A DNA stretch of 64,000 bases from Psychrobacillus sp044762655 (GCF_044762655.1 NZ_JBIWER010000005.1:186001-250000); one strand, 5' to 3'. Numbered from the stretch's first letter, positions 25,360-33,914 are shown. Numbers and translations: made by a program. Notes: generated from the sequence alone by a model not told the origin.

Positions 25360-26075
25360 AATTTCCCCTGTTCTGGAGAACTTTTCTGATCGTTAAAAAA
25401 CTCGGAGGTCTTTACATCACCTACTAGCTTCCCATCTTCCATATACCAAATACGGTCACTGATGTTTTTAGCCTGCTCCGTATCATGCGTCACCCAAATA
25501 AAAGTGATTCCTTCTTTCTGGTGAAGTTTGATTAACAGCTGTTCTACTAAGTTCTTGCTCTGTTGATCAAGAGAGGCTGTAATTTCATCTAGAAGTAAGA
25601 TTTTCGGCTGTAACAATAAAGAGCGTACTAAGGCGATGCGTTGTTTTTCCCCACCAGACAGCTCCCCTGCCTTCTTCTCCCAGTCTAGATGAATTAGTCC
25701 AACTTCTTTTATCAACGTTCTTGCGAGGTCTTCCTTGAATGGCCGATTATGTATTTTACTGCTAGTCATTAAATTATCCCTTATAGTTCCTGGAAGCATA
25801 GTGGGTTGCTGTGCAACATAGCATACATTCATACGCCACGTTTTACTATCTACCTCCTTCATCACTTGCCCGTTAAAATATATCTGTCCATTATCAACAG
25901 ATTCTAATTTTGCTAGAATGCGTAAGAGCGTACTTTTACCCTGCCCAGATTTGCCAAGTAAGGCAATACGCTCTGGTTGCTCGATTGTCGTCGTTATGCC
26001 TGAAAATAATTCACTGTTCAGTTGTGCATCCCAATGTTTTTTCGTCAATTGCTTTAATTCAAATAATGGCATCAT
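25356..26075 (-). CDS. fetA: ABC transporter ATPase of the FetA/YbbL type
   Basis: A 239-residue ATPase with Walker A GKSGQGKST (41-49), signature LSGGEKQRIAL and Walker B ILLLDEITASLD. It pairs with the UPF0014 permease downstream. The start is an ATG (or the next ATG one codon on) overlapping the stop of the upstream GNAT gene; a GTG five codons upstream is possible but would lie inside that gene. The proximal ribosome-binding site is weak, which fits coupling. Confidence 0.85.
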   Translation of the reverse strand: MMPLFELKQLTKKHWDAQLNSELFSGITTTIEQPERIALLGKSGQGKSTLLRILAKLESVDNGQIYFNGQVMKEVDSKTWRMNVCYVAQQPTMLPGTIRDNLMTSSKIHNRPFKEDLARTLIKEVGLIHLDWEKKAGELSGGEKQRIALVRSLLLQPKILLLDEITASLDQQSKNLVEQLLIKLHQKEGITFIWVTHDTEQAKNISDRIWYMEDGKLVGDVKTSEFFNDQKSSPEQGKL

Positions 26076-26602
26076 ATACAGTCTTCCCACTCTTCTCTTA
26101 ATAACCCCATTCGGATTGAGTCATAATAGACTCCATTATAAAACCTACACTTTCGTAATCTAGCTTCCATTGTCATTCCTAATTTTTCCCCAACTTTAAT
26201 CATTCGTTCATTGCCTGACCAAGTTGTATAACCAACTCGAATAAGTGGTAGTTCTTTAAATAAATGATTGATCCACATTCGAAGTGCCTCTGTTCCGATT
26301 CCACCACTCCAATAACGAGGCTCATAAATGACAATCCCTATTTCTAACCACAGTGATTCTTCGTGCTCCCAGTAGTAACAAAGGGAACCAACTAATTCGC
26401 CATTTACATAAATACCCCACATATCTTCTTGATGGATCAATTGATCTTTTTTTTCTAAAAATTGTTCTAAAGATTTAGGAATATGAGGATAATAAGGTGC
26501 ATCCCATTTCTTCCATTCAGGTGCTTCTTCCTTTGCACTTAATTCCCAGAGTCGAACAAGCTCCTCCTCGACAATAGGACGAATCGTTACTTCATTCATC
26601 AC
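26072..26602 (-). CDS. GNAT-family N-acetyltransferase (RimJ/RimL-like)
   Basis: A 176-residue acetyltransferase. The acetyl-CoA-binding region YWSGGIGTEALRMW (about 103-116) and the following WSGNERMIKVGEKLGM segment are typical of GNAT_3 proteins acting on proteins or small amines. It is the first gene of a coupled unit with fetA and fetB. The link to metal export is not explained by sequence and may just be shared expression. Confidence 0.8.
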   Translation of the reverse strand: MMNEVTIRPIVEEELVRLWELSAKEEAPEWKKWDAPYYPHIPKSLEQFLEKKDQLIHQEDMWGIYVNGELVGSLCYYWEHEESLWLEIGIVIYEPRYWSGGIGTEALRMWINHLFKELPLIRVGYTTWSGNERMIKVGEKLGMTMEARLRKCRFYNGVYYDSIRMGLLREEWEDCI

Positions 26603-26735
26603 TTAGCTCCATTCTATCATGCTTTGTATTCATAATTTTACCACAATATCAGTATGATAGACTGTTCCCAATATACATATTATTGTGATAGAGTTTTATC
26701 TTATAAAGTATTTAATTTTGAAGGAGTGACATGGT

Positions 26736-28094
26736 TTGGGTGGAAATCAGCAACTACAGCGAGGTTTAGAACAGCGACATATCACCTTAATGTCATTAGG
26801 AGCAGCAATTGGAGTTGGGCTATTTTTAGGCTCTGCAACAGCCATAAAACTTGCAGGACCAGCTATTCTGATTTCTTATATTGTCGGAGGAATGGCCATT
26901 TTTATCATCATGCGTGCACTTGGAGAAATGGCGGTACATAATCCAGTTTCAGGTTCTTTTAGCCGATATGCAAAGGATTACTTAGGTCCACTTGCTGGAT
27001 ACATTACAGGTTGGAATTATTGGTTTTTATGGGTAGTTACTTGTATGGCAGAGATTACTGCTGTAGGAGTATACATGAAAATGTGGTATCCAGACACAGC
27101 CCCATGGATATGGGCATTAGCCGCATTAGTTATTATGACACTTATTAACCTTATAGCTGTAAAAGCTTATGGGGAATTTGAGTTTTGGTTTGCGCTTATT
27201 AAAATTATTGCCATATTAGCTATGATTTTTGTAGGACTTGGAGTTATCCTTTTTGGTCTCGGTAATGATGGAATTGCAGTCGGTATAAGCAATTTATGGA
27301 CGAACGGTGGATTTGCACCAAATGGAGTTACTGGCGTATTCATGTCCTTACAGATGGTTATGTTTGCTTATTTAGGTGTAGAGATGATTGGGGTAACTGC
27401 AGGTGAAGCTAAAAATCCTAAAACGGTCATTCCACGAGCGATCGATACGGTATTTTGGCGCATTTTACTTTTCTATGTTGGTGCTCTGTTTGTTATAATG
27501 TCCATTTATCCATGGAATGAGATAGGAGCCAATGGTAGTCCATTCGTTTTAATGTTCGAAAAAATTGGTATTGGTCCAGCTGCTGGTATTATAAACTTTG
27601 TTGTCCTTACAGCTGCATTGTCTAGTTGTAATAGCGGTATATTCAGCACGGGGCGTATGTTATTTAATTTGGCTCAGCAAAAACAGGCACCTAATTCATT
27701 CGCTAAGATTGGCAGAACAGGAGTCCCTTCCAAAGCAATAATCTTCTCTGCCATTTTATTATTAGTTGGGGTTGTATTAAATTATTTAGTTCCTGAAAAA
27801 GTATTCATTTGGGTAACGAGTATTTCGACTTTTGGAGCTGTTTGGACATGGGGAATTATATTATTATCCCAATTAAAGTTCCGTAAAACACTTACAAAAG
27901 GTGAAGTATCAAAGCTTTCCTATAAGGCTTTGTTCTTTCCGATAAGTTCCTATTTAGCACTAGCTTTTTTAGTATTGGTACTTGGCCTCATGGCTTATTT
28001 CCCTGATACACGCATTGCACTAATAGTAGGCCCTATCTGGATAATCGGATTAGTATCTGTATATTATAAAAATGGATTTCATAAAAGAAGATAA
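26736..28094 (+). CDS. APC-family amino-acid permease
   Basis: A 452-residue permease with twelve predicted helices. The N-terminal GLEQRHITLMSLGAAIGVGL motif and the GEMAVHNPVSGSFSRYA segment place it with AlaP/AapA/YbgF-type amino-acid/proton symporters. The initiation codon is TTG, 9 bases after GGAG; an ATG five bases upstream is in another frame and soon meets a stop. The exact amino acid cannot be told. Monocistronic, with a strong terminator. Confidence 0.88.
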   Translation: MGGNQQLQRGLEQRHITLMSLGAAIGVGLFLGSATAIKLAGPAILISYIVGGMAIFIIMRALGEMAVHNPVSGSFSRYAKDYLGPLAGYITGWNYWFLWVVTCMAEITAVGVYMKMWYPDTAPWIWALAALVIMTLINLIAVKAYGEFEFWFALIKIIAILAMIFVGLGVILFGLGNDGIAVGISNLWTNGGFAPNGVTGVFMSLQMVMFAYLGVEMIGVTAGEAKNPKTVIPRAIDTVFWRILLFYVGALFVIMSIYPWNEIGANGSPFVLMFEKIGIGPAAGIINFVVLTAALSSCNSGIFSTGRMLFNLAQQKQAPNSFAKIGRTGVPSKAIIFSAILLLVGVVLNYLVPEKVFIWVTSISTFGAVWTWGIILLSQLKFRKTLTKGEVSKLSYKALFFPISSYLALAFLVLVLGLMAYFPDTRIALIVGPIWIIGLVSVYYKNGFHKRR

Positions 28095-28118
28095 TGAATG
28101 TTGGTTTCGACCGATTTA

Positions 28119-28151
28119 AGAAAACCCCTTCAAAGTGAAGGGGTTTTCTCT
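28119..28151. terminator. Bidirectional terminator between permease and S9 peptidase
   Basis: AAAACCCCTTCA-AAG-TGAAGGGGTTTT is a perfect 12-bp stem between convergent stop codons. Confidence 0.9.
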
Positions 28152-28155
28152 ATTC

Positions 28156-30132
28156 TCAAAGATATTTTGCAAACCAACTTGTGATTTGGTCTAATCGCGT
28201 TTTCCGTAAATTTGGCAGACCCACTCGAGATAAATTATGATCAGACTGCGGGAAACGGACAAAGCTAGTCTCTTTCCCCATAGCTTTTAACGTAATATAA
28301 AGCTGTTGCCCTTGTTCAATAGGACAACGATAGTCGTTTTCGCTATGCAATATCAATAAAGGAGTATCCACATTAGCTGCATATTTGAGCGGAGAGGCAT
28401 CCCATAATTTATCGATATCTGTCATATCTGTACCAATTTGCCATGGTGTGAAGTAGTACCCAATATCAGAAACTCCATAAAAGCTGATCCAGTTAGAAAT
28501 AGAGCGTTGCGTAACAGCTGCTTTAAATCGATTCGTATGACCAACAATCCAGTTAGTCATAAACCCGCCGTAGCTACCCCCGGTAACGCCTAACCGATTC
28601 TCATCAATCCAGTCATTTTCCTTCAATACATAATCTACTCCAGCCATAATATCTTCATAGTCTCCACCACCATAGTCTCCTCGAACAGCATCCACAAATT
28701 GCTGGCTATAAGAATGACTTCCACGTGGATTTACATATAATACTCCGTATCCCTGAGCTGCTAAGAGTTGGAGCTCATGGAAAAAGGTATTCGCATACAT
28801 CGTATGTGGTCCACCGTGTATTTCTACAATTAGTGGATACTTTTTACCTTCTTGATAGCCTACTGGTTTCATCAGCCATCCATATACATCCCAATCGTTA
28901 AGTCCTTTATACATAATGGCTTCTGGTTCGACAAGCTCTACTTCATTTAACAGCTCATCGTTAAATTTAGTGAGTGCTATTCTTTCACCAGTCGCCAAAT
29001 TTAGTTTAAATAATTCCCCGGGAAATATTGGACTACTTATTGTCGCAAGAGCATAGGTACCATCGCTAGTGATATCGTACCCATATACATGCTCGTTTTC
29101 TGGAGTTGCTGGGTAAATTTCTCCTTCAAGAGACGCAAAATACAAACGTACGTCCCCCATAGTGGATAATTGGAAATATAAGTGATTTTGGTCAGTCCAA
29201 ACAACATCTGGTGCATTTGCTCCTTGTTGGATATCTGCTCCTGCATAATCCCCTACTGGTGCATCAATACCTTCAGTAAGGATTTGAAGGTTTCCAGTAT
29301 TTACTTCATATACATATATCTCTGCATGCGTTGCGTTTTTATATGTACGAAGCATTCCGCTAAAAGCGATGTATCGATCATCTGCTGAAAAAATTGCGCC
29401 TCCAAAATATCCATTTTCTTCAATAATAATCGTTTCTTTTTTCGACTCCACGTCAATTAATAACAAAGGTTCATGGAATGAAAAATCTTGATTTTCATCT
29501 CGATTCACACCGACTACTAGTTTTTTTCCGTCATGAGAAATTGCCTGAAGACTATGATTAAATGTTCCTTCTGTAAATGCTGTAATTTCTCCAGAAGATA
29601 TTTCGATTGATCCAATTTGACGGTATGAATCTTTTGGTAACAATCCTACACCGTCATTATGGTACTTCATTTTTTCTACAATATAGGCTTCTGGCAGTTT
29701 TTTGTCTTCTTTTTCAGCCTCGTCCGTCCAGTTCTTTCCTTTCTTCAAAGAAGCCGAGAACCAAATCTTTTTACTACAAGGAGACCAGATAAAGCTAGAA
29801 ACTCCTTTTTCTAATTTTGTCAGCTGTTTTGCTTCCCCACCCTTAGCTGACATTATATAAAGTTGATTGTTGTCGTCACGATTCGATAAAAATGCTAATT
29901 GTTTTCCATCTACAGACCATTTCGGAGATGACACTTTCTCTTTCGAATGAGTCCATTGTGTTATTTCATTTGTTTCGATATCCACATGGTATAAATAAGC
30001 GTAGTATTTATTATCCTCTTTATGCATCTCCGTTCGAATAAAAACAGCTTCATTTCCGACTGGTGAAATCACAGGATTTGTTATGGATTGTATGGCAAAT
30101 AAATCTGTTGCTTCTAATTTTCTTTTAGTCAT
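28156..30132 (-). CDS. yuxL: S9-family serine peptidase (YuxL-like acylaminoacyl peptidase)
   Basis: A 658-residue cytosolic peptidase. An N-terminal beta-propeller (about 1-370, WD40/TolB-like blades) gates an alpha/beta-hydrolase domain (about 400-658). The nucleophile serine is in GGSYGGFM, and the acid and histidine are in ENDYRCP and FPQSDHN. Family members remove dipeptides or acyl-amino acids from short peptides. Length and motifs match B. subtilis YuxL. Monocistronic. Confidence 0.88.
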   Translation of the reverse strand: MTKRKLEATDLFAIQSITNPVISPVGNEAVFIRTEMHKEDNKYYAYLYHVDIETNEITQWTHSKEKVSSPKWSVDGKQLAFLSNRDDNNQLYIMSAKGGEAKQLTKLEKGVSSFIWSPCSKKIWFSASLKKGKNWTDEAEKEDKKLPEAYIVEKMKYHNDGVGLLPKDSYRQIGSIEISSGEITAFTEGTFNHSLQAISHDGKKLVVGVNRDENQDFSFHEPLLLIDVESKKETIIIEENGYFGGAIFSADDRYIAFSGMLRTYKNATHAEIYVYEVNTGNLQILTEGIDAPVGDYAGADIQQGANAPDVVWTDQNHLYFQLSTMGDVRLYFASLEGEIYPATPENEHVYGYDITSDGTYALATISSPIFPGELFKLNLATGERIALTKFNDELLNEVELVEPEAIMYKGLNDWDVYGWLMKPVGYQEGKKYPLIVEIHGGPHTMYANTFFHELQLLAAQGYGVLYVNPRGSHSYSQQFVDAVRGDYGGGDYEDIMAGVDYVLKENDWIDENRLGVTGGSYGGFMTNWIVGHTNRFKAAVTQRSISNWISFYGVSDIGYYFTPWQIGTDMTDIDKLWDASPLKYAANVDTPLLILHSENDYRCPIEQGQQLYITLKAMGKETSFVRFPQSDHNLSRVGLPNLRKTRLDQITSWFAKYL

Positions 30133-30212
30133 TTTAATAGTCCCCTCTTGTTAATTATACTATCACTATTTATTTCGACATTCGAAATCTTTTTCCTTCT
30201 ATTTTTTAAGAA

Positions 30213-30335
30213 AAGATCGTGATAATTCAAAAGGTTCGGGATCCGTATGGTCACTATTTACTAACTGGTGGTATCACTCTATTTGCTACACAAGTTGTCG
30301 TAAATATTGGAATGAAGACTGACACCAAAAAATAG
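30213..30335 (+). pseudogene. 3' remnant of an FtsW/RodA/SpoVE-type gene
   Basis: Forty codons without a start, ending in TAG, read ...VRDPYGHYLLTGGITL followed by ATQVVVNIGM. This is the D-PYG...G-I...Q...NIGM pattern of SEDS glycosyltransferases (FtsW, RodA, SpoVE). The rest of the gene (several hundred codons) is absent, so it is a decayed fragment. It takes up most of the readable content of the 302-base spacer. Confidence 0.55.
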
Positions 30336-30392
30336 AAACAGCGGCAGTCTTGGACGAGAAAATAAAGTCCTAGACTGCCACTGTTTTATTGA
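30336..30392. terminator. Hairpin downstream of the RibD-like gene
   Basis: AAACAGCGGCAGTCT pairs with AGACTGCCACTGTTT (one mismatch), with GGAC/GTCC further in; A- and T-rich flanks. Confidence 0.75.
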
Positions 30393-30434
30393 ACTATCGT
30401 ACTCGTAAGGATAATCTACCTTAGGGAGACAAAG

Positions 30435-31010
30435 TCATCTAACCGTCTGGTAAATGAGACCTATGGCTCCAGAATGAAAGGTCTTGTTTTCGATAAGTTT
30501 AAGATTGATCTTCTCCTTGAGACCTTGGAACAACGGCAACCCACTGCCGATCAGGACGGGAGAAACCGTAATTTTATACTCATCTATTAAATCAAGCTGC
30601 ATAAGGTAGTGCGCGAACCTAGGACTGCCGAGGATGACCATATCCTTGCCTGGCTGCTGTTTGAGGTTCTTGATCTCTTCCTCGACATCTTCTTTCACCA
30701 GTCTAGTATTGTTCCATTCGACTTTCTCCAGCGTCGTGGAAAAAACGACTTTGGCTGTCTTTTCGATCCACTCGGCATGATTCCGTTCATGCTGCGAAGC
30801 TGATGGGTTCGAAGGAACAGATGGCCAGTAACTGTGCATCATTTGATAAGTCCCACTTCCCCAAATAACAGTGTCGGCAGTACTCAGAATTTCTTTCGCG
30901 TGTTTCTCCAAATCAGAATCGTAGGAAACCCAGCCAATGTCCATTTCACCGTTCGGCCCTTCTACAAAACCGTCAAGAGATGCGTGCAAAAATAGAACGA
31001 GTTTTCTCAT
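30435..31010 (-). CDS. RibD C-terminal/dihydrofolate reductase-like protein
   Basis: A 191-residue protein with the RibD_C fold pattern (MRKLVLFLHASLDGFVEG start, TVIWGSGTYQMM, DMVILGSPRFAHYL), the group that includes B. subtilis YyaP/YwjB-like putative oxidoreductases. NADPH binding is likely; the substrate is unknown. GC content (upper 40s) is higher than in its neighbours, suggesting recent arrival. The start follows AAAGGAG; an in-frame ATG seven codons earlier overlaps that site. Confidence 0.78.
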   Translation of the reverse strand: MRKLVLFLHASLDGFVEGPNGEMDIGWVSYDSDLEKHAKEILSTADTVIWGSGTYQMMHSYWPSVPSNPSASQHERNHAEWIEKTAKVVFSTTLEKVEWNNTRLVKEDVEEEIKNLKQQPGKDMVILGSPRFAHYLMQLDLIDEYKITVSPVLIGSGLPLFQGLKEKINLKLIENKTFHSGAIGLIYQTVR

Positions 31011-31094
31011 TTTCAGATCTCCTTTGTTCATGAGGGATATTTACATTAACCATTTTAGCAATTTCAGCTTGGGTTATTTCTTATGGATTGCTAA

Positions 31095-31268
31095 CTAATC
31101 CTTTTTAATATTCTCTAGATACTCCAGTTTATTTAAAATTTCTTTAAGTAAAATATTGCGTTCTTTTTGAGATTGAAAAATCCAAACAACGAACCAAATA
31201 ATAAAAACAATAACAGCCACATATAAAAAGAACTTTAGTAAAGGCAAAATAGCGATAATTTTAACCAT
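31095..31268 (-). CDS. Small single-pass membrane protein (DUF4083-like)
   Basis: A 57-residue open frame with a ribosome-binding site (AAAAAGGGGG) 8 bases upstream. Residues 3-32 form one or two hydrophobic helices (FFLYVAVIVFIIWFVVWIF), followed by a charged, coiled-coil-like tail (ERNILLKEILNKLEYLENI). The pattern resembles DUF4083 proteins of bacilli. Function unknown. Confidence 0.6.
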   Translation of the reverse strand: MVKIIAILPLLKFFLYVAVIVFIIWFVVWIFQSQKERNILLKEILNKLEYLENIKKD

Positions 31269-31371
31269 TTATTTAACCCCCTTTTTAAGAGGAGTATAGC
31301 ATAAATGGGAAAGATTGTATTTGATAAATCACAAATCATAATTAGTAATTAAAGAGAAGGTGCTTGTTCAA

Positions 31372-31396
31372 CTAACGGGTGCTTTACTTCAAGAAG
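31372..31396 (+). repeat. Cassette-associated repeat, copy R1
   Basis: CTAACGGGTGCTTTACTTCA plus AGAAG, lying 58 bases before the AlkZ-related gene. Nineteen of its bases recur almost unchanged in R2. Other copies: R3, R5, R6 and two inverted ones. Confidence 0.65.
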
Positions 31397-31454
31397 GATA
31401 ATCTTGTTTTATATAGAAATTAGATATATGTCTATTTATAAAAGGAGATAAAAA

Positions 31455-32129
31455 GTGGAATATAAAGTAAAAACTTATGAAGATGCCATAAATGTAATAG
31501 AAGAGATTGGTTTACTCCCTCTTGCCCCTTTAATACCTGATTACCCTTCTTTGAACACCATTACTTTGCCAGAGTATTGGCATTCCGAAACAGAGTTTGA
31601 TCCATGGATTTGGAGGACGAAATTCTCAACTGACGGGGTTGCAGGATACGGTAAATTCATTAAGAAAAAATCGATATTAGTTTCACGTCAGCTTCTTCCA
31701 TATGTAAAAAAGGTCTTGGGTCATGATGAGTCCGTTGAGCATCGCTATTTTAATGGGAACGTATCAAAAGAAGCATTTCAAATATACAAAATAATTGTCG
31801 AACTAGAAGGGATAGACTCAAGGGAGTTAAGGAAAAAAGCAGGTCTAAAGGAAAGCAATAAAAAAAAGATATTTGAGAACGCGTTATTAGAATTGCAAGG
31901 TTCAATGGATATTGTAATTTCAGGCATACAGGAGAAAAGAAATGAAGTCGGTGAAAAGAGTGGCTGGAGCAGTACAGCTTTTGAGACTTATGATTCTTGG
32001 GCTATTAGAAATAAATTAGACACTATAAATACAGACAAAGAAGAATCCAGGAAATATCTAATTTCCTTTTTTTCAAATGTATGCGGTATTGAATCGCTAA
32101 GAAAACTTGAAAAAATATTTGCAAAGTAA
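31455..32129 (+). CDS. AlkZ-related protein
   Basis: A 224-residue protein that I place with AlkZ-related proteins (winged-helix glycosylase superfamily) from its PLAPLIPDYPSLNTITLPE opening and the WIWRTKFSTDGVAGYGKF stretch. AlkZ/YcaQ are DNA glycosylases; this shorter version lacks an obvious QxQ catalytic motif, so glycosylase activity is doubtful. The start codon is GTG after AAAGGAG. First of a run of small plus-strand genes bounded by short repeats; probably mobile accessory content. Confidence 0.6.
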   Translation: MEYKVKTYEDAINVIEEIGLLPLAPLIPDYPSLNTITLPEYWHSETEFDPWIWRTKFSTDGVAGYGKFIKKKSILVSRQLLPYVKKVLGHDESVEHRYFNGNVSKEAFQIYKIIVELEGIDSRELRKKAGLKESNKKKIFENALLELQGSMDIVISGIQEKRNEVGEKSGWSSTAFETYDSWAIRNKLDTINTDKEESRKYLISFFSNVCGIESLRKLEKIFAK

Positions 32130-32269
32130 AGGTTTGCACCGATTGCTTCAAGCTTTTGTTTCCTTTCATACAGTTCTAAGGTACACCCCCCTTAATTTCA
32201 ACCAGGATATAATAACGCGTTGTATTTTTTAATCGAATCGAGGTAGTTTGTGAAATATTCCAATTAAAA

Positions 32270-32294
32270 TAACGAGGTGCTTTACTTCAAGAAG
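32270..32294 (+). repeat. Cassette-associated repeat, copy R2
   Basis: TAACGAGGTGCTTTACTTCA plus AGAAG, nearly identical to R1, about 80 bases before the next small gene. Confidence 0.65.
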
Positions 32295-32372
32295 AAGTAA
32301 ACTGTTTTTTAACTTGTGTTTAACAATCGGACAGATTTTAAAATAACTGAAAGGCATAGGAGTGAAAGAACT

Positions 32373-32636
32373 TTGAAGAGAGTTTTAATTGGTGGATTCG
32401 TAATGATGGGCGGTTTATTCATCGCTTCAACCATTATTTTAGCAGGTGCTTTATATGTACCAGATACGACTTCCTGGTGGTCTGGCAGGTCGAAGTTTTG
32501 GTTCGCGATTTTTGGTGGAGAACAACATGGTGATGACGTAGTTGATTCGTTATTTTTGGGCTTACCTCTTATTGTTGGAGTGGTATTAGCGCTTTTGGGG
32601 TTACTCATTTTGGGTCGCGAATATAATAAAAAATAA
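32373..32636 (+). CDS. Small two-TM membrane protein, unknown
   Basis: An 87-residue protein with two hydrophobic helices (about 4-26 and 61-83) separated by a Trp-rich loop (TTSWWSGRSKFWFAIFGG). The start is a TTG with AGGAG 10 bases upstream; a GTG 19 codons earlier has no ribosome-binding site and would begin inside the repeat flank. I do not recognise the family. It belongs to the repeat-bounded run of small genes. Confidence 0.6.
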   Translation: MKRVLIGGFVMMGGLFIASTIILAGALYVPDTTSWWSGRSKFWFAIFGGEQHGDDVVDSLFLGLPLIVGVVLALLGLLILGREYNKK

Positions 32637-32651
32637 TTAACCTTTATTAAA

Positions 32652-32677
32652 CCAACGAGTTGCTTTACTTAAACAAG
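32652..32677 (+). repeat. Cassette-associated repeat, copy R3
   Basis: CCAACGAGTTGCTTTACTTA plus AACAAG, a diverged copy. A GTAGCTCGTT segment about 25 bases on pairs with AACGAG, giving a weak hairpin after the preceding gene. Confidence 0.55.
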
Positions 32678-32710
32678 TGGCTACCAGTAAGGGTAGCTCG
32701 TTCTTATTGA

Positions 32711-32736
32711 ACAAACGAAGCAGGTTAGTTCAATTG
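32711..32736 (-). repeat. Cassette-associated repeat, inverted copy R3b
   Basis: Read on the minus strand it is TTGAACTAACCTGCTTCG plus TTTGTTCAA, the same family in reverse. Its ends (TTGAAC/GTTCAA) are mutually inverted. Confidence 0.5.
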
Positions 32737-32770
32737 AATAGTCTTTTTTAAATTGTAAGGGGTGATATCT

Positions 32771-33076
32771 GTGCATAAGAAGTTAACCTTAAGTATTACT
32801 TTTGTAGTTGCATCAATTATCTTGTTTGCTTTCTCACCTTGGATTACAAAAGATATTGCTGAAAAAAGAGCAATAACGGGATTTCAAAACCAACAAAAGG
32901 GCATTGTTGATGGTTGTGGATTTAATTGTGATGGGTGTGGTTTAGTAACATCCGAGAATGTATTGTTTGGTTATAATGTCCGAATTGAATATGCTTGTGG
33001 ACTAATATTAGAAGACATTATGGAAAATCACCAGATAAAAAATGTATTTGTTTCTTTTTTAGGAACTGTACATTGA
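32771..33076 (+). CDS. Membrane-anchored Cys-rich small protein, unknown
   Basis: A 101-residue protein with an N-terminal hydrophobic helix (about 7-25, uncleaved signal anchor or signal peptide) and an outward domain containing the cluster CGFNCDGCG and another Cys-Gly near the centre (YACGLILED). Disulfides or metal binding are possible. Start GTG, 5 bases after AAGGGGTGA; a GTG three codons upstream overlaps that site. Not recognised; part of the repeat-bounded run. Confidence 0.6.
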   Translation: MHKKLTLSITFVVASIILFAFSPWITKDIAEKRAITGFQNQQKGIVDGCGFNCDGCGLVTSENVLFGYNVRIEYACGLILEDIMENHQIKNVFVSFLGTVH

Positions 33077-33081
33077 TTTTC

Positions 33082-33107
33082 ACAAACGCGGCAGGTTAGT
33101 TAAATAA
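33082..33107 (-). repeat. Cassette-associated repeat, inverted copy R4
   Basis: On the plus strand ACAAACGCGGCAGGTTAGTT, sharing ACAAACG..GCAGGTTAGTT with R3b; it lies just before the NUDIX gene. Confidence 0.5.
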
Positions 33108-33139
33108 ATCAATAAAAGCATTCTTAAAGGGGATTTGTT

Positions 33140-33634
33140 ATGCCAATATCAGATTATTATAAACAACTTCGATTAAAAGTAGGTAAAGACCTAATATTTA
33201 TGCCGAGCGTTGCTGCGATAATAAGAAATACCAATGATGAAATATTGTTCCAATATCCTGGAGAAGGTGAATACTGGAGTCTACCTGCCGGAGCAATTGA
33301 ACCAGGTGAAGCTCCTGCTCAAGCACTTATACGTGAGGTATGGGAAGAAACTGGATTAACAGTTAGACCTAATAAATTATTAGGCATATTTGGTGGTGAA
33401 AGTTTTCGTTTTACATATCCTCACGGAGACAAAGTTGAATACAATGTGTTTGTTTTCGAATGTAATATAATAAGTGGAAAATTAACTGCAATAGATGGAG
33501 AATCTGCTGATTTACAATTTATTAAGGAAGAAAACAAGCCAAAACTTGCTTTACCATATCCAGATTTTATATTTAACAAGCAGCATTCAGATAACGTTTA
33601 TTTCCAGTGGGATAATAATTGGGCGTACAAATAA
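33140..33634 (+). CDS. NUDIX hydrolase
   Basis: A 164-residue protein with a complete Nudix box at residues 51-73 (GAIEPGEAPAQALIREVWEE then TGL), so it should hydrolyse a nucleoside diphosphate linked to another moiety; the substrate cannot be inferred. Ribosome-binding site AAAGGGG. NUDIX, GNAT and VOC enzymes are typical passengers in accessory cassettes, which fits the setting. Confidence 0.88.
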   Translation: MPISDYYKQLRLKVGKDLIFMPSVAAIIRNTNDEILFQYPGEGEYWSLPAGAIEPGEAPAQALIREVWEETGLTVRPNKLLGIFGGESFRFTYPHGDKVEYNVFVFECNIISGKLTAIDGESADLQFIKEENKPKLALPYPDFIFNKQHSDNVYFQWDNNWAYK

Positions 33635-33636
33635 TA

Positions 33637-33698
33637 TAAACTTTTTTGATATTTATGATCTAGACAACAATAAGCTACAAATTTGTTATTGGAAATAA
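33637..33698 (+). pseudogene. Possible VOC/glyoxalase C-terminal remnant
   Basis: Directly after the NUDIX stop, in another frame, NINFFDIYDLDNNKLQICYW then a stop resembles the last strand of VOC-superfamily proteins (FF..YDPDGN.L). No start or upstream domain is left. Tentative. Confidence 0.3.
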
Positions 33699-33717
33699 AT
33701 TAAGAATTTCTTATTCA

Positions 33718-33741
33718 ATTATAAGGTGCTTTAGTGAAATA
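33718..33741 (+). repeat. Cassette-associated repeat, copy R5
   Basis: ATTATAAGGTGCTTTAGTGA, a diverged member preceding the kinase remnant. Confidence 0.45.
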
Positions 33742-33809
33742 TATCGTTGAATACAGCTCTTTTTTCTTGTTCACTAATGCACCCCTAAAAGTACACAAAT
33801 AGGTGGCGT

Positions 33810-33914
33810 ACAAAAATTACATTGATTGGTTCAGGAGGGTCAGGGAAATCTACTCTGGCACGAAGATGAGGGGAAAAGTTGAACACAGAAGTTTATCATT
33901 TAGATACATTGTGA
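33810..33914 (+). pseudogene. Broken P-loop nucleotide kinase (topology-modulation/FlaR-like)
   Basis: The frame reads KITLIGSGGSGKSTLARR, a stop, then GEKLNTEVYHLDTL and another stop. The intact family begins with the same Walker A (GSGGSGKST) and the LGEKL..EVYHLDTLFW continuation. The in-frame TGA and loss of everything after the HLDTL motif mark it as a pseudogene. It lies in the 396-base spacer 33635-34030, which otherwise shows only R5 and the possible VOC remnant. Confidence 0.7.

Noticed and set aside
31372..33107. Reading the cassette repeats as true integron attC sites
   Set aside because: The RYYYAAC/GTTRRRY core boxes do not fit and no integron integrase is in the window; only the analogy is kept.
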